A DNA stretch of 64,000 bases. It comes from Fulvimarina sp. GTDB lineage: Bacteria; Pseudomonadota; Alphaproteobacteria; Rhizobiales; Rhizobiaceae. Positions 8,387-19,879 of this stretch are shown piece by piece. Location: positions 1 through 64,000 of the forward strand of contig PACL01000063.1 in assembly GCA_002700095.1 (NCBI GenBank). Reading direction: 5' to 3'. Position 1 is the stretch's first letter, and the number at the start of each line of letters is the position of its first letter. The position numbers and the translations under genes were made by a program. Below the pieces are notes generated by a model, which had not been told where the DNA came from, did not search any database, and saw only the letters and a program-made list of their open reading frames with translations.

Positions 8387-9169
8387 ATGAAACGCGTTTC
8401 GCTTCTTCTTGCCGGTGCAGCGCTCTGCAGCCTGCCGGCCACCGCAGCATTCGCCGACTGCCGCGAGGAACTCGCGAACCTCAGCGCCGACAGCGCGACG
8501 ACGGCATCGACCTCCGCAGCGGGAACTCAGACAGGATCCTCCGGCTCTGCCGGCATGGCATCGGGCGACGCTTCGGCGGCACAGGGCACCACCACCAATT
8601 TCGAGACCGGTCAGATCTCCGGCGCGGGCGCCTCGGGCACCGGCGAGGCGAGCGACGGGATTTCCAAGGACGGCAGCCTCGCTCCGCTCGAGAGCGACGC
8701 CAATGCCTCGGCGACGACGGGTGCATCCGGCGACGCATCGGCGAGCGCGTCCGGCAGCGGCACCACGGCACCGGAGGCCCAGTCCTCGGCATCGGCCGCC
8801 GGCACCACGAGCGGAACCTCGGATAGCGCATCCGGCGGCGAGGTCTCCAAGGACGGGCGGACGATGCCGATGGCCAGCAGCGCAGGCGGCGGCGAGCCGA
8901 ACGTCGCCATGTCCGGCCAGGACGCCGACGCCCAGCAGAGCGGCGGCGAGACCGCAGCGGCCAGCAGCGGTCAGGGCACCGGGACGTCCGGCGGCAGCGA
9001 CAGCTCCAACCAGATGGCCTCCGGCGACCAGATGGCCAGCGCCTCCGGCGGCGGCTACGACGATGCCGTGAAGCGGGCCGAGGCAGCGCTCGCCAGCGGC
9101 GACGAAGCGGCCTGTCTCGCGGCGGTCCAGGAAGCCCGCGGCATGCAGGGCAGCAGCGCCTCACAGTGA
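8387..9169 (+). CDS. Secreted low-complexity Ser/Ala/Gly/Thr-rich protein
   Basis: 260 aa, unknown function. A clean signal peptide (MKRVSLLLAGAALCSLPATAAFA) precedes one Cys and about 200 residues made mostly of Ser, Ala, Gly, Thr and Asp. A motif recurs: DGISKDGSLAPLE and GEVSKDGRTMPM, then VAMSGQDADAQQ. Only the end looks folded: a helical segment DDAVKRAEAALASGDEAACLAAVQEARG (about residues 225-252, quoted in part) whose second Cys could pair with the first. AGGG stands five bases before the ATG at 8387. It may share a transcript with the PQQ dehydrogenase, which also has a low-complexity exported segment. Function not assigned. Confidence 0.75.
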   Translation: MKRVSLLLAGAALCSLPATAAFADCREELANLSADSATTASTSAAGTQTGSSGSAGMASGDASAAQGTTTNFETGQISGAGASGTGEASDGISKDGSLAPLESDANASATTGASGDASASASGSGTTAPEAQSSASAAGTTSGTSDSASGGEVSKDGRTMPMASSAGGGEPNVAMSGQDADAQQSGGETAAASSGQGTGTSGGSDSSNQMASGDQMASASGGGYDDAVKRAEAALASGDEAACLAAVQEARGMQGSSASQ

Positions 9170-9306
9170 TTTTCGCGGGGACACGGACGTGTCTGGCCGG
9201 GCAGATGCAGGCCTGGCCACCTCGTTGAACACAGGTAATTACCGACCCGTGCGACCCCGGTCGCGCGGGCATTTCGTTCAGCGGCGGACCGGCACCAGCC
9301 TGATGC

Positions 9307-11259
<1,953 letters not shown>

Positions 11260-11439
11260 TGTCCGAACTCCCACCAACCGCCTTGCTGGTGCCATACCCG
11301 TGTAACAAAGGCAACGAAGCCGCCGCTCGCCGCATGCTCGCGCCCCGATGGAATTCGCGTCGTTCGGGTCGCCCGATGCTTTCGAAAACGCCGCCCGGCA
11401 GCTACTGAGGGGCGGGAGGATTGATGGAGATGTTGCGGC

Positions 11440-13329
11440 GTGCGACCTGACTGGCCAGCCGAGAGAGCGCGGGCGGATAGAGCGGCCCCGCAGGGCCGAC
11501 GCTTGCGCCGCCGCTGGCTGATCGCCGCCTTTGGGGCCGTCATCGGGCTGGTGGTCGTCTTCGCCGCAGTGCTGCCGGGCCTCGCGCTGGGCTCGGACGC
11601 CGCACGCAATCTCGTCGTCGACCGGCTCGAAAGCCTCACCGGCCGCCACGTCTCCATCGACGGGCGCATCGACTTCTCGATCCTGCCGCGGGCCCGCCTC
11701 AGCCTCGAGCACGTGCGCCTCGGCGACGACGACTTCACCATCGACAACCTGGTCGCCGATTTCAGCCTCTTCGACGTCTTCGCCGGCAAGGGGAAGATCT
11801 CGCAACTGGTTCTCGTGCGACCCGAATGGCACACCGCAGCCGAGCTGCGGGAGGCCGTCACCGGCGCTGGCACCGGCATCGGCACCGGCCCTGCCATGAG
11901 CCCGGGCACCGGCGACGGCCTCCTGACCGGCCTGCACACGCTCTTGTCCCGGATGGACGGGATCCGCGAGGTCGAGATTCGCGACGGGCTGCTGCGGCCC
12001 GGTGGCCCGGGCTTTGCCGGCCCGCGCGGCGTCAGCAACGCCAATGTGCAGATCGTCCAGTCCGCCTCCGCCGACCGGCTGAGCATCGCCGGCGCATTCG
12101 TCTGGAACGGCCAGCCGACCTCGGTCAATCTCGACGTCGAGGCGGACGGGCCGCTGAAGGAGGGCGGCGGCAGCAACGTCGACTTCGATCTCGACTCCCC
12201 CGCCCTCGCGGCGACCTTCTCCGGCACGGTCCGGCTCGACGATCTGAGGGCGGCACAGGGGCGCCTCAGGCTCTCCGCCCAGTCCTTCACCCGCGCCACC
12301 GAATGGCTGTTCGCCCCCGGCATCCGGATCCCGGAACTCGGCGCGGTCGCCCTCGCCGGCAATCTCGACCTTCGCGGCGACAGCGCCGAGCTGCGCGAGG
12401 CCGAGCTGAGGATCGGGGCCTCCGAGGGTCGCGGCGCCATGGAGGCGCGCTTCGAGGACGGCGTGCCCGTCGTCGGCGGCACCCTCGCCTTCAACGATCT
12501 GAACCTCACCCCCATCGCCCGGTCGATCGCGCCCTATCCGCGCAACGCCCTCGATTTCGAGCGCCCGCTGGCGATCGAGTTCGCGCATGCGATGCAGATG
12601 GAGATCCGCCTCTCGGCGAGTGACCTGATGCTCGGCTCGGTGCCGTTCCGGGACGTCGCTGCGGTCGTCAGCGCCGGCGGCGGCGTCGCCAAGCTCGATG
12701 TCGGCGACGCCGCGGTGTTCGGCGGCCGGGGACAGGCGGCGATCACGATCGACGGGCGGACAGAGCGACCAAGCGTCGCGGGCTGGATCAGCGCCAGCGG
12801 CCTTGACACCGCCCGCATGATGTCGGGCCTGTCGATCGACGCGATCGCCGTGACCGGCCGCTCGGCGATCCGCGCCAGTCTCGATGCGCCCGCCAGCAAC
12901 TGGCGGACGATCCTTTCCGAACTGGCGATCGAGGCCGATTTCGACGCCCGCAATGGCGCCATCTCCGGCTTCGATCCGCGGGTCTTCGCCGAGCCCGGCG
13001 CCCGCCCCCTCGACGCCGGCACGACCGGTGGCTCGATCCCCTTCACCGCGCTCGACGCCAAGCTGAAGGTCTCCGGGACGACCCTCGATCTCGACGCCGT
13101 GACACTCCGCAATGCCGCCGGCCAGATCACCGCCAGCGGCCGCTATCATGCCCGGACCAACCGCATCGACGTCATCGGCGCGTTCGAGGCGGGCGAGACA
13201 GCGGTTGCTTCGGCCGATATCGCCTCCATCGAGACTGCCCCTGCCGCGGGCCCCGGGCGCGTCCAATTCAGCATGAAAGGCGAATGGCCCAACCCTGCGG
13301 TCACGACGGTGCCGACTGCGTCGCGGTGA
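11440..13329 (+). CDS. AsmA family envelope protein
   Basis: 629 aa. A short basic cytoplasmic tail and one membrane helix (about residues 27-50) are followed by [29 protein letters not shown] (quoted in part), the opening of AsmA-like proteins. The rest is the beta-rich, low-identity body of the family, with [11 protein letters not shown] near 113 and a C-terminal AsmA-2-like region. AsmA proteins are thought to help move phospholipids or limit outer-membrane assembly defects. The GTG at 11440 is the most likely start: the ATG at 11424 is out of frame. It is divergent from the acetoacetyl-CoA synthetase, sharing a 180-base gap. Confidence 0.8.
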   Translation: MRPDWPAERARADRAAPQGRRLRRRWLIAAFGAVIGLVVVFAAVLPGLALGSDAARNLVVDRLESLTGRHVSIDGRIDFSILPRARLSLEHVRLGDDDFTIDNLVADFSLFDVFAGKGKISQLVLVRPEWHTAAELREAVTGAGTGIGTGPAMSPGTGDGLLTGLHTLLSRMDGIREVEIRDGLLRPGGPGFAGPRGVSNANVQIVQSASADRLSIAGAFVWNGQPTSVNLDVEADGPLKEGGGSNVDFDLDSPALAATFSGTVRLDDLRAAQGRLRLSAQSFTRATEWLFAPGIRIPELGAVALAGNLDLRGDSAELREAELRIGASEGRGAMEARFEDGVPVVGGTLAFNDLNLTPIARSIAPYPRNALDFERPLAIEFAHAMQMEIRLSASDLMLGSVPFRDVAAVVSAGGGVAKLDVGDAAVFGGRGQAAITIDGRTERPSVAGWISASGLDTARMMSGLSIDAIAVTGRSAIRASLDAPASNWRTILSELAIEADFDARNGAISGFDPRVFAEPGARPLDAGTTGGSIPFTALDAKLKVSGTTLDLDAVTLRNAAGQITASGRYHARTNRIDVIGAFEAGETAVASADIASIETAPAAGPGRVQFSMKGEWPNPAVTTVPTASR

Positions 13330-13576
13330 TGCCCGGCTGGCCGGCCGCGGCCTGCCTGATGCCGACAGCCTCGGAGATCGATTGCCGGGCGCTGGTACCC
13401 GGCGCGAGGCGCTCGAGCGGTCAGCCCCTGGCGCCGGTCGAAGACCCAGGTCGACGGTTTGAAACGAGCGGATCCTGTCCGGCTGTCTTGCTCCGCTCAA
13501 GCTCGCGGGCGCACAACCATCGAAGGATCGTCCGTCGATCCGCTCTGAAAACTCAGCCTGCGAGACGAGACCACCC

Positions 13577-14944
13577 ATGCCGCGCGCCCGGACCATGATC
13601 GATCCCTCCCCCACCGGCCGTCATTCAGCGCGCGGTGAGCCGCGTGCCCTCCGCCTCGGACTCGCCGCCGGCCTCGCGGTGCTCGCCCTTCCGCTCGTCA
13701 GTCTTGCATCGGGACCGGCCGCCGCCCAGTCGGTGGTCAAGCTCGGAACCTCCGCCCCTGCGCCATCGGCGAACAGCGCCGACGCCGCCTGCGGCGCGTC
13801 GAAATATCACGCCGCGCTCGCCGAGATCCGGGCAAGCCGCTATCCCGCGGTCAAGGCGGCGCGGGAGGATGCCGGAGCGTCCGATGCGAGCCTGCCCGGA
13901 CGGCTGATCTTCAACCCGGCCGCCGTCCCGAGGGGTGGCGAGGCCAGGCGGGCGCTGGCAGCTGCCAACCAGCTCGCGCGCTCGGGCAATCGCCCCGCCT
14001 GGATGGCGAGCAACGATTCGCGCTGGATCATCAAGGAGGTCTCGAACGAACTCGGGCGTTATCTGGCCCAGGACGAGACGGAGTTCCTCTGCGGCGGCGT
14101 GCCGGACTATCTGAAGACGATGCGCAGCTACCTCGCCCGGGCCGGCGGCGACCCGGCCTCCCTCGACGCTCTGAAGGCGGCGCAGGCCGGGACCGCCTCT
14201 TCGAGCGTCCTCGCCACCCTCGATGCCCTTCGCCCGGTTCCCCTGCCGACGCCGGCGCCCGCCGTCCAGAGCATGCCGGCGAGCGCCGAGCTTCGGCCCG
14301 CCGTCGGCCTCGCCGCGCGCGGCACCGCGAGCGAAGGACCGGCCGCAGCCCCGCCGGCCGGTGCTGCAGGCGATGCGCCCATCTCCGACCAGCCGCAGCC
14401 GGCACTCGACGCGCAGCCGACGGGCGGAACCACCCCCACCACGACGACGGACGCGTCTTCGCCGGCCGAAGATCCCGACCTGCCGCCGCTGACGGAGCCC
14501 CAGCCGGTCGCCCTCGCCACGGACGCCGAGCGTCTGGCCGCCCTCGACGCCCTGGTGGAGGCGGCGCGGGCCAGCGGCGTGCTCCCGCAGGACGACGCCG
14601 GGATCGCGGCTCGCCAGACGGCCGCGCTGGCGACGCCGTCCGATGCGACGTCCGGCGGGGCGACGCCGTCCGGCGCGGTGGTGGCGGATGACGGCACGCC
14701 GGAGGGGCGGCCGGTGCTCGGGCGGCTGCTCGCGCTTCGTCCCCTCGTCTATGGCGCGCGGCCGGAAATCCGGGACGTCGCCATGCGCCGCCGGCTCATC
14801 GACGCCTTCTCGTCGATCGAGGTCCTCGACTATCTCGCCCACCGCCCGGCCGAGAGCGCGGATTCCGTTCCCGCCGCGATCGCCGGTGTCATCGACGCCA
14901 TCGCCGCAGCCCATACGAAGGACTGCGGCTGCGGCGCCGACTGA
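13577..14944 (+). CDS. Unknown secreted protein with Pro/Thr-rich centre
   Basis: 455 aa. A long N-terminal region with a hydrophobic core (about residues 27-45) ends SGPAAAQS, so it is probably exported. Two ordered segments flank a disordered middle. The first (about 65-215) holds [48 protein letters not shown] and [13 protein letters not shown]. The middle (about 220-320) is Pro/Ala/Thr-rich. The second (about 355-455) includes [16 protein letters not shown] and ends KDCGCGAD. No domain recognised; coding bias and two conserved-looking blocks support a real gene. An internal ATG at 13595 is an alternative start. Confidence 0.7.
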   Translation: MPRARTMIDPSPTGRHSARGEPRALRLGLAAGLAVLALPLVSLASGPAAAQSVVKLGTSAPAPSANSADAACGASKYHAALAEIRASRYPAVKAAREDAGASDASLPGRLIFNPAAVPRGGEARRALAAANQLARSGNRPAWMASNDSRWIIKEVSNELGRYLAQDETEFLCGGVPDYLKTMRSYLARAGGDPASLDALKAAQAGTASSSVLATLDALRPVPLPTPAPAVQSMPASAELRPAVGLAARGTASEGPAAAPPAGAAGDAPISDQPQPALDAQPTGGTTPTTTTDASSPAEDPDLPPLTEPQPVALATDAERLAALDALVEAARASGVLPQDDAGIAARQTAALATPSDATSGGATPSGAVVADDGTPEGRPVLGRLLALRPLVYGARPEIRDVAMRRRLIDAFSSIEVLDYLAHRPAESADSVPAAIAGVIDAIAAAHTKDCGCGAD

Positions 14945-15009
14945 TCGCGTGACGACAAACGCCATCGGATCCGCGTATTCGTCACATCGACGCTTCGGTA
15001 GAGCGATGA

Positions 15010-15831
15010 TCAGCCGCCGGCGGCGAGACGCTCGTCGCGGGCCTGGCGCACCAGCCGGCGCTTGTTGAGCAGCGTCGCCGCCACCACGCCGACTGAAACG
15101 ATGGCGATGAGGATGGTGCAGACGGCGTTGATCTCCGGCGTCACGCCCAGCCGGACCTGGCTGTAGATCTTCATCGGCAGGGTGGTCGCGCCCGGCCCCG
15201 TCGTGAAGGAGGCGATGACCAGATCGTCCAGCGACAGGGTGAAGGCGAGCATCCAGCCCGCCGCCACCGCCGGCCAGATCAGCGGCAGGGTGACCTGGAA
15301 GAAGGTCACCGTCGGCGTCGCGCCGAGATCCATCGCCGCGTCCTCCAGCGAGCGGTCGAAGGACATCAGCCGCGACTGCACGACCACCGTGACGAAGCAC
15401 ATGGTGAAGCTGATATGGGCGAGCGTCACGGTGAGGAAGCCGCGATCGAGATCGATGGCGACGAACAGCAGGAGCAGCGACAGGCCGGTGATCACCTCCG
15501 GCATCACCAGCGGCGCATAGACCATGCCGGTCATCAGCGTGCGGCCGGAAAAGCGCTTGTAGCGCGACAGGGCGATCGCCGCCATCGTGCCGAGGATCGT
15601 CGCGACGCTGGCCGAGATCAGCCCGACCTTCAGCGTCACCCAGGCGGCGTCGAGGAGGCCGCGATTGTTCCAGAGCTCCCGGTACCAGACCGTCGAGAAC
15701 CCGCCCCAGACCGTCACCAGCCGCGAGGCGTTGAAGGAATAGACGACAAGGAGGAGGATCGGCAGATAGAGGAAGGCAAAGCCGAAGACCATCGACACGA
15801 CGTTGAACTTGGTGAGCCGCCAGGAGGTCAT
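15010..15831 (-). CDS. potI: Polyamine ABC transporter permease (PotI/PotC type)
   Basis: 273 aa, six membrane helices. Forms half of the inner-membrane channel for putrescine/spermidine uptake. The EAA loop DRSLEDAAMDLGATPTVTFFQV (about residues 175-196, quoted in part) contacts the ATPase. SLDDLVIASFTTGPGATTLP is a hallmark of PotC/PotI. The start ATG overlaps the stop of the preceding permease by four bases (ATGA), which indicates translational coupling. Last gene of a four-gene operon. Confidence 0.92.
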   Translation of the reverse strand: MTSWRLTKFNVVSMVFGFAFLYLPILLLVVYSFNASRLVTVWGGFSTVWYRELWNNRGLLDAAWVTLKVGLISASVATILGTMAAIALSRYKRFSGRTLMTGMVYAPLVMPEVITGLSLLLLFVAIDLDRGFLTVTLAHISFTMCFVTVVVQSRLMSFDRSLEDAAMDLGATPTVTFFQVTLPLIWPAVAAGWMLAFTLSLDDLVIASFTTGPGATTLPMKIYSQVRLGVTPEINAVCTILIAIVSVGVVAATLLNKRRLVRQARDERLAAGG

Positions 15832-16784
15832 AGCCGGGCCTGCTGGCGCTGGAAGATGGCGATCGGGACGACGAGCAGCGCGACGAGGACGACGGCGACG
15901 GCCGAGGCGACCGGCCAGTCGCGGTTGGTGAAGAACTCCAGCCAGACCGTCTTGCCGATCATCAGCGTGCGCGAGCCGCCGAGAAGATCGGGGATGACGA
16001 ATTCGCCCGCCGCGGGAATGAACACCAGGAAGCAGCCGGCGACGACGCCGGGCAGGGACAGCGGGAAGGTGATCGTCCAGAAGGTCTTCAGCGGCGGCGA
16101 GCCGAGATCGGCGGCGGCCTCGGTCAGGCTGTGGTCCATGCGTTCCAGGCTCGCATAGATCGGCAGCGTCATGAACGGCAGGTAGGAATAGACGATGCCG
16201 ATGAAGATCGCGATCGGGGTGTTGAGGATGACCAGCGGCTGGTCGATCACGCCGATCGTCATCAGCAGCTGGTTGAACAGGCCCTCTGGCTTGAGGATCG
16301 CGATCCAGGCGTAGACGCGGATCAGGAAGCTCGTCCAGAACGGCAGGATGACCAGCATCACCAGCGTCGTGCGCCAGGCCGGCGGCGCCTTCGCCATGCC
16401 GTAGGCGAGCGGATAGGCGATGGCGAGCGTCAGCACCGTCGAAGCCGCGGCGATGGCGAGGCTGAGAGTGTAGGCGTTGAAGTAGAGCTCGTCGCTGGCG
16501 ATCCAGGCGTAGTTGTCGAGGGACAGCTGCTGCAGCGCGCTCCACCAGGTGGCCGGGTCGCCGAAGGTCGGCAGATAGGGTGGCATCGCCACGGCGGTCT
16601 GCGACAGCGAGATCTTGAAGACGATCAGGAAGGGCACGAGGAACAGCCCGACCAGCCACAGGAACGGCAGGCCGATGACGACGATGCGGAAGAAGCCGCG
16701 CGAGCCGAAACTGCGGCCTCGTCGGGTTTCGGCGGTTCCGGCCCGCCTTCGATCGATCGTCTCTGGTGCCGCCGCCTCTCCCAT
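15828..16784 (-). CDS. potH: Polyamine ABC transporter permease (PotH/PotB type)
   Basis: 318 aa from the ATG at 16784 (MGEAAAPETIDRR). It has a charged N-terminal tail, six helices starting near residue 34, and the periplasmic loop typical of PotB/PotH (SLDNYAWIASDELYFNAYTLSL). The EAA loop DHSLTEAAADLGSPPLKTFWTI is clear, as is FIPAAGEFVIPDLLGG, the family signature near the C-terminus. It follows the ATPase gene by eleven bases and overlaps the next permease. An upstream extension of the frame runs into the ATPase gene and is rejected. Confidence 0.92.
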   Translation of the reverse strand: MGEAAAPETIDRRRAGTAETRRGRSFGSRGFFRIVVIGLPFLWLVGLFLVPFLIVFKISLSQTAVAMPPYLPTFGDPATWWSALQQLSLDNYAWIASDELYFNAYTLSLAIAAASTVLTLAIAYPLAYGMAKAPPAWRTTLVMLVILPFWTSFLIRVYAWIAILKPEGLFNQLLMTIGVIDQPLVILNTPIAIFIGIVYSYLPFMTLPIYASLERMDHSLTEAAADLGSPPLKTFWTITFPLSLPGVVAGCFLVFIPAAGEFVIPDLLGGSRTLMIGKTVWLEFFTNRDWPVASAVAVVLVALLVVPIAIFQRQQARL

Positions 16785-16795
16785 CGCCGCTCCCC

Positions 16796-17959
16796 CTACT
16801 GCGTTAGGACGAGGCCGGCGTCTTCGTCGAACTGGACGAAGGCCCGGTCGTGCCATGTCAGTTGCAGCGGCCCCTGCCGGGTGGCGTTGACCATCGCCAC
16901 CTTGACCGTCGACCCGTCGTCGAGGCGGATGTGGAACGACGTTACCGGGCCGAAATAGGCGATGTCCCAGACCTCGCCTTCCAGGACGTTCGGGCCGGAG
17001 AGCGGCTCGGCGGAGATCCGCAGCTTCTCCGGCCGCAGGACGTAGGACACCGCCTGCCCGGCCACGACCGGCACCTCGCTCGCCACATGGATCTTGCGCC
17101 CGGCGCTGGTCGCGATGGTGACGCGGTCGCCGGTCGCGGCCGCGACCTTGCCCTCGAAGATGTTCACGTTGCCGACGAAATCGGCGACGAAGCGCGAGTT
17201 CGGCGCCTCGTAGATCTCCGCCGGGGTCGCCACCTGCAGGATCCGCCCCTTGTCCATGACGGCGATCCGGTCGGCCAGCGTCATCGCCTCCTCCTGGTCG
17301 TGGGTGACCATGATGAAGGTGGTGTGCAACTGGTACTGGAGGTCGGCGAGCTCGAACTGGGTCTCCTCGCGCAGCTTCTTGTCGAGGGCGCCGAGCGGCT
17401 CGTCGAGGAGCAGGACCTTCGGCCGCTTTGCGAGAGAGCGGGCGAGCGCGACGCGCTGGCGCTGGCCGCCGGAGAGCTGATCGGGCCGGCGTTTGGCGAA
17501 ATCCTCGAGCTTGACGAGCTTCAGCACCTGCTCGACCCGCTCGGAAATGTCGCCCTTCGCCATCCCCTCCTGCTTCAGGCCGAAGGCGATGTTCTTCTCG
17601 ACGCTCATATGCGGGAAGAGCGCATAGGACTGAAACATCATGTTGACCGGCCGCCGGTAGGGCGGAATGTCGGCCATGTCTTCGCCGTCGAGGACGATGC
17701 GCCCGGACGTCGGCGCCTCGAAGCCCGCCAGCATGCGCAAGAGCGTCGACTTGCCGCAGCCGGAGGCGCCGAGAAGGGCGAAGAACTCACCCTCGTAGAT
17801 CGAGAGGCTGAGATCGTCGACGGCCTCGAAGCCGCCGAACCGCTTGGTGACGGCCTCGAAACGGATGAAGGGAACCGCAGCCTGGTCCAGCCAGGGCGCG
17901 AAGTCGCGGCGGATGCTGCCGAGCGACTTCATGGCGCCCGACGCGATCTTGGCCGCCAT
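16796..17959 (-). CDS. potG: Polyamine ABC transporter ATPase (PotG/PotA type)
   Basis: 387 aa. Hydrolyses ATP to drive polyamine import. All ABC motifs are present: Walker A LGASGCGKST (about residues 64-73), Q-loop MMFQSYALFPHM, signature LSGGQRQRVALARS, Walker B KVLLLDEPLGALD, H-loop MVTHDQEEAM. A C-terminal TOBE domain (about 290-387) ends GPLQLTWHDRAFVQFDEDAG. About 30 N-terminal residues precede the domain, normal for PotG. It follows the binding-protein gene by about 40 bases. Confidence 0.93.
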   Translation of the reverse strand: MAAKIASGAMKSLGSIRRDFAPWLDQAAVPFIRFEAVTKRFGGFEAVDDLSLSIYEGEFFALLGASGCGKSTLLRMLAGFEAPTSGRIVLDGEDMADIPPYRRPVNMMFQSYALFPHMSVEKNIAFGLKQEGMAKGDISERVEQVLKLVKLEDFAKRRPDQLSGGQRQRVALARSLAKRPKVLLLDEPLGALDKKLREETQFELADLQYQLHTTFIMVTHDQEEAMTLADRIAVMDKGRILQVATPAEIYEAPNSRFVADFVGNVNIFEGKVAAATGDRVTIATSAGRKIHVASEVPVVAGQAVSYVLRPEKLRISAEPLSGPNVLEGEVWDIAYFGPVTSFHIRLDDGSTVKVAMVNATRQGPLQLTWHDRAFVQFDEDAGLVLTQ

Positions 17960-17998
17960 ATCAACGCGGCGGCCGGGGTGTCGACCTGCATGTGCCTC

Positions 17999-19105
17999 CT
18001 ATTGACCCGTGACGACGCTCGTCCAAAGGCGGGTCTGGATACGCTGCGCCTTCGGTCCCTTCGGCAGGATAGCGCTCAGGCGCTGCTGCGTGGCTTCCGG
18101 CGGATACACCCCTGGGTCGTTCAGGATCTCTTCATTCACGAATTTCTTTGCCGCGAGATTCCCGCTCGCATAATTCACCACATTCGAGGCTTTGGCGATG
18201 ACCTCGGGCCGCATCAGGTAGTTCATAAATTCGTGCGCGGCTTCCGGGTGCGGCGCGTCGGCCGGAATCGCCATGTTGTCCAGCCAGATCACCGCCCCCT
18301 CGCTCGGGATGACGTATTTGATCTCGACGCCCTGTGCGGCCTCCTTGGCCCGGTCGCGCGCCTGCAGCATGTCGCCCGACCAGCCGTGGGCCATGCAGAT
18401 GTCGCCATTGGCGAGAGCCTGGATGTTCTCCGAGGAATGGAACTTGCGGACATAGGGCCGGATCGCGAGCAGCAGGTCCTTCACCTTGGCCAGATCGTCC
18501 GGATCGTCGGAATTGGGGTCGAGGCCGAGATAGATCAGCGCCGCCGGCACCACCTCGTCGGCGGTGTCGAGCACGTAGATGCCGCAGTCGGAGAGCTTTT
18601 CGGCCAGCTTGGGATCAAACAGCAGCGCCCAGGTGTCGAGCGGCTGGTCGTCGCCGAGGCGCTTCCTCACCTCCGCGACGTTCAGCCCGAGGCCGGTCGT
18701 GCCCCACATGTAGTTGCTGGCGTACTGGTTGCCCGGGTCGTAGACGGCGAGGCGCTCCATGATCGCCGGATCCATGTTCGCAAGATTCGGCAGCTTGGCC
18801 TTGTCGAGCTTCTGGAAGACGCCGGCATTGATCTGCCGGGCGAGGAAGCTGCCGGTCGGCACGACGACGTCGTAGCCGGTGCCGCCGGTCAGGAGCTTGG
18901 TCTCGACGAGCTCGTTGGAATCGAAGACGTCGTAGACGACCTTGATGCCGGTTTCCTTGGTGAAGTCGGAGAGGATCGATTCGTCGATATAGTCGGACCA
19001 GTTGTAGACGTTGACGACCTTATCCTGGGCCAGGGCCGTATTCGGCGAGGAAAGCACCGCGACGAGGCCGATGCCCGCCAGAAGACGTGCCAGAAACTGC
19101 TTCAT
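17999..19105 (-). CDS. potF: Polyamine ABC transporter, periplasmic binding protein (PotF type)
   Basis: 368 aa. Binds putrescine or spermidine in the periplasm. A signal peptide (MKQFLARLLAGIGLVAVLSS, cut near ALAQD) leads into VVNVYNWSDYIDESILSDF, the classic PotD/PotF opening with ligand-contacting Trp and Ser. TGGTGYDVVVPTGSFLARQ, GLGLNVAEV and AHGWSGDMLQARDRA follow. First gene of the operon potF-potG-potH-potI. ATG at 19105 is preferred over an upstream GTG because it gives a proper signal peptide. Confidence 0.92.
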   Translation of the reverse strand: MKQFLARLLAGIGLVAVLSSPNTALAQDKVVNVYNWSDYIDESILSDFTKETGIKVVYDVFDSNELVETKLLTGGTGYDVVVPTGSFLARQINAGVFQKLDKAKLPNLANMDPAIMERLAVYDPGNQYASNYMWGTTGLGLNVAEVRKRLGDDQPLDTWALLFDPKLAEKLSDCGIYVLDTADEVVPAALIYLGLDPNSDDPDDLAKVKDLLLAIRPYVRKFHSSENIQALANGDICMAHGWSGDMLQARDRAKEAAQGVEIKYVIPSEGAVIWLDNMAIPADAPHPEAAHEFMNYLMRPEVIAKASNVVNYASGNLAAKKFVNEEILNDPGVYPPEATQQRLSAILPKGPKAQRIQTRLWTSVVTGQ

Positions 19106-19242
19106 TGTCGGAACCACCCCATTCCAAATATCATCTTGGCCGCCGCCGGCCGAACATCCGCAACTGCGACCATAACGGCAACAATCGGGAAATGCCTAGC
19201 CCGCCGGCGCAAAGAAATGAAACAAGCGCGGCGGCTGCTCAA

Positions 19243-19800
19243 TCAGGTGTCATGCTGCCCCCTGGACGGGCGCAGCATGAAGCGGGCGTCGGCGCCATAG
19301 CCGGCGAGCTTGCCCCGCGGCAGCGCGTCGGAGGCATCGACGAAGCCGAAGCGCTCCCAGAACGGGACGGTGCCATAGACCGAGACGAGGCAGGCGCGGG
19401 GAAAGCCGCGGGCGACGGCGAGGAGCGCCGCGACGACCGGCCCGGCGAGGCCCTGCCCGCGCATCTGCGGCGCGATGGCGACGTCGTGGATGAAGAAGGC
19501 GTCGGCGTCCGGCGGTATCGCGCCGAGCAGGGTGTTCAGCGGCGGCGGGTCGAGATGGCGGATCGGATGGGCGAGCGTGTAGCCCGCGACGTGTCCGCCG
19601 GCATCGAGGGGGTCTGGATCGAGGGGCCCTGCATCCAGCCCGCCTGAATCCAGAACGAAGCAGCCCTCGGGACAGAGCGCCAGCCGCTCGGCGAAGATCG
19701 CCGGGTCCTCGGGCAGGTCCGGGTGGATGAGATCGGCGAGCGCCAGGACGGCGGCGAGATCGCTTTCCCGCATGGCGCGCCAGACTGCGGCAGCCGCCAT
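19243..19800 (-). CDS. GNAT family N-acetyltransferase
   Basis: 185 aa. The acetyl-CoA-binding core is visible: FFIHDVAIAPQMRGQGLAGPVVAALLAVA (quoted in part), where the R/Q-x-x-G-x-G/A loop is QMRGQGLA (about residues 117-124), followed by VYGTVPFWERFGFVDA in the C-terminal half. Substrate unknown. The ATG at 19800 (MAAAAVWRAM) places the first strand at the right distance. Near residues 65-75 the sequence GGLDAGPLDPDPLDAGG is a small internal repetition that looks like a loop expansion. Confidence 0.8.
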   Translation of the reverse strand: MAAAAVWRAMRESDLAAVLALADLIHPDLPEDPAIFAERLALCPEGCFVLDSGGLDAGPLDPDPLDAGGHVAGYTLAHPIRHLDPPPLNTLLGAIPPDADAFFIHDVAIAPQMRGQGLAGPVVAALLAVARGFPRACLVSVYGTVPFWERFGFVDASDALPRGKLAGYGADARFMLRPSRGQHDT

Positions 19801-19879
19801 GGTCACCGACCTCGCAGGCCCGCCGCTCGATCGCGACGACCGCATTCCGGCTGGCGCCGCGTCGTCCGGCGAAGCCGGC

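Noticed and set aside
11260-13614. Extension of the acetoacetyl-CoA synthetase frame to over 1400 residues
   Set aside because: The extra part is antisense to the AsmA-like gene; the synthetase has a normal 650-aa length from the ATG at 11259.
16850-19300. Long antisense open frame over potF/potG
   Set aside because: The minus strand carries clear ABC motifs and a binding protein; the plus-strand frame has no family features.
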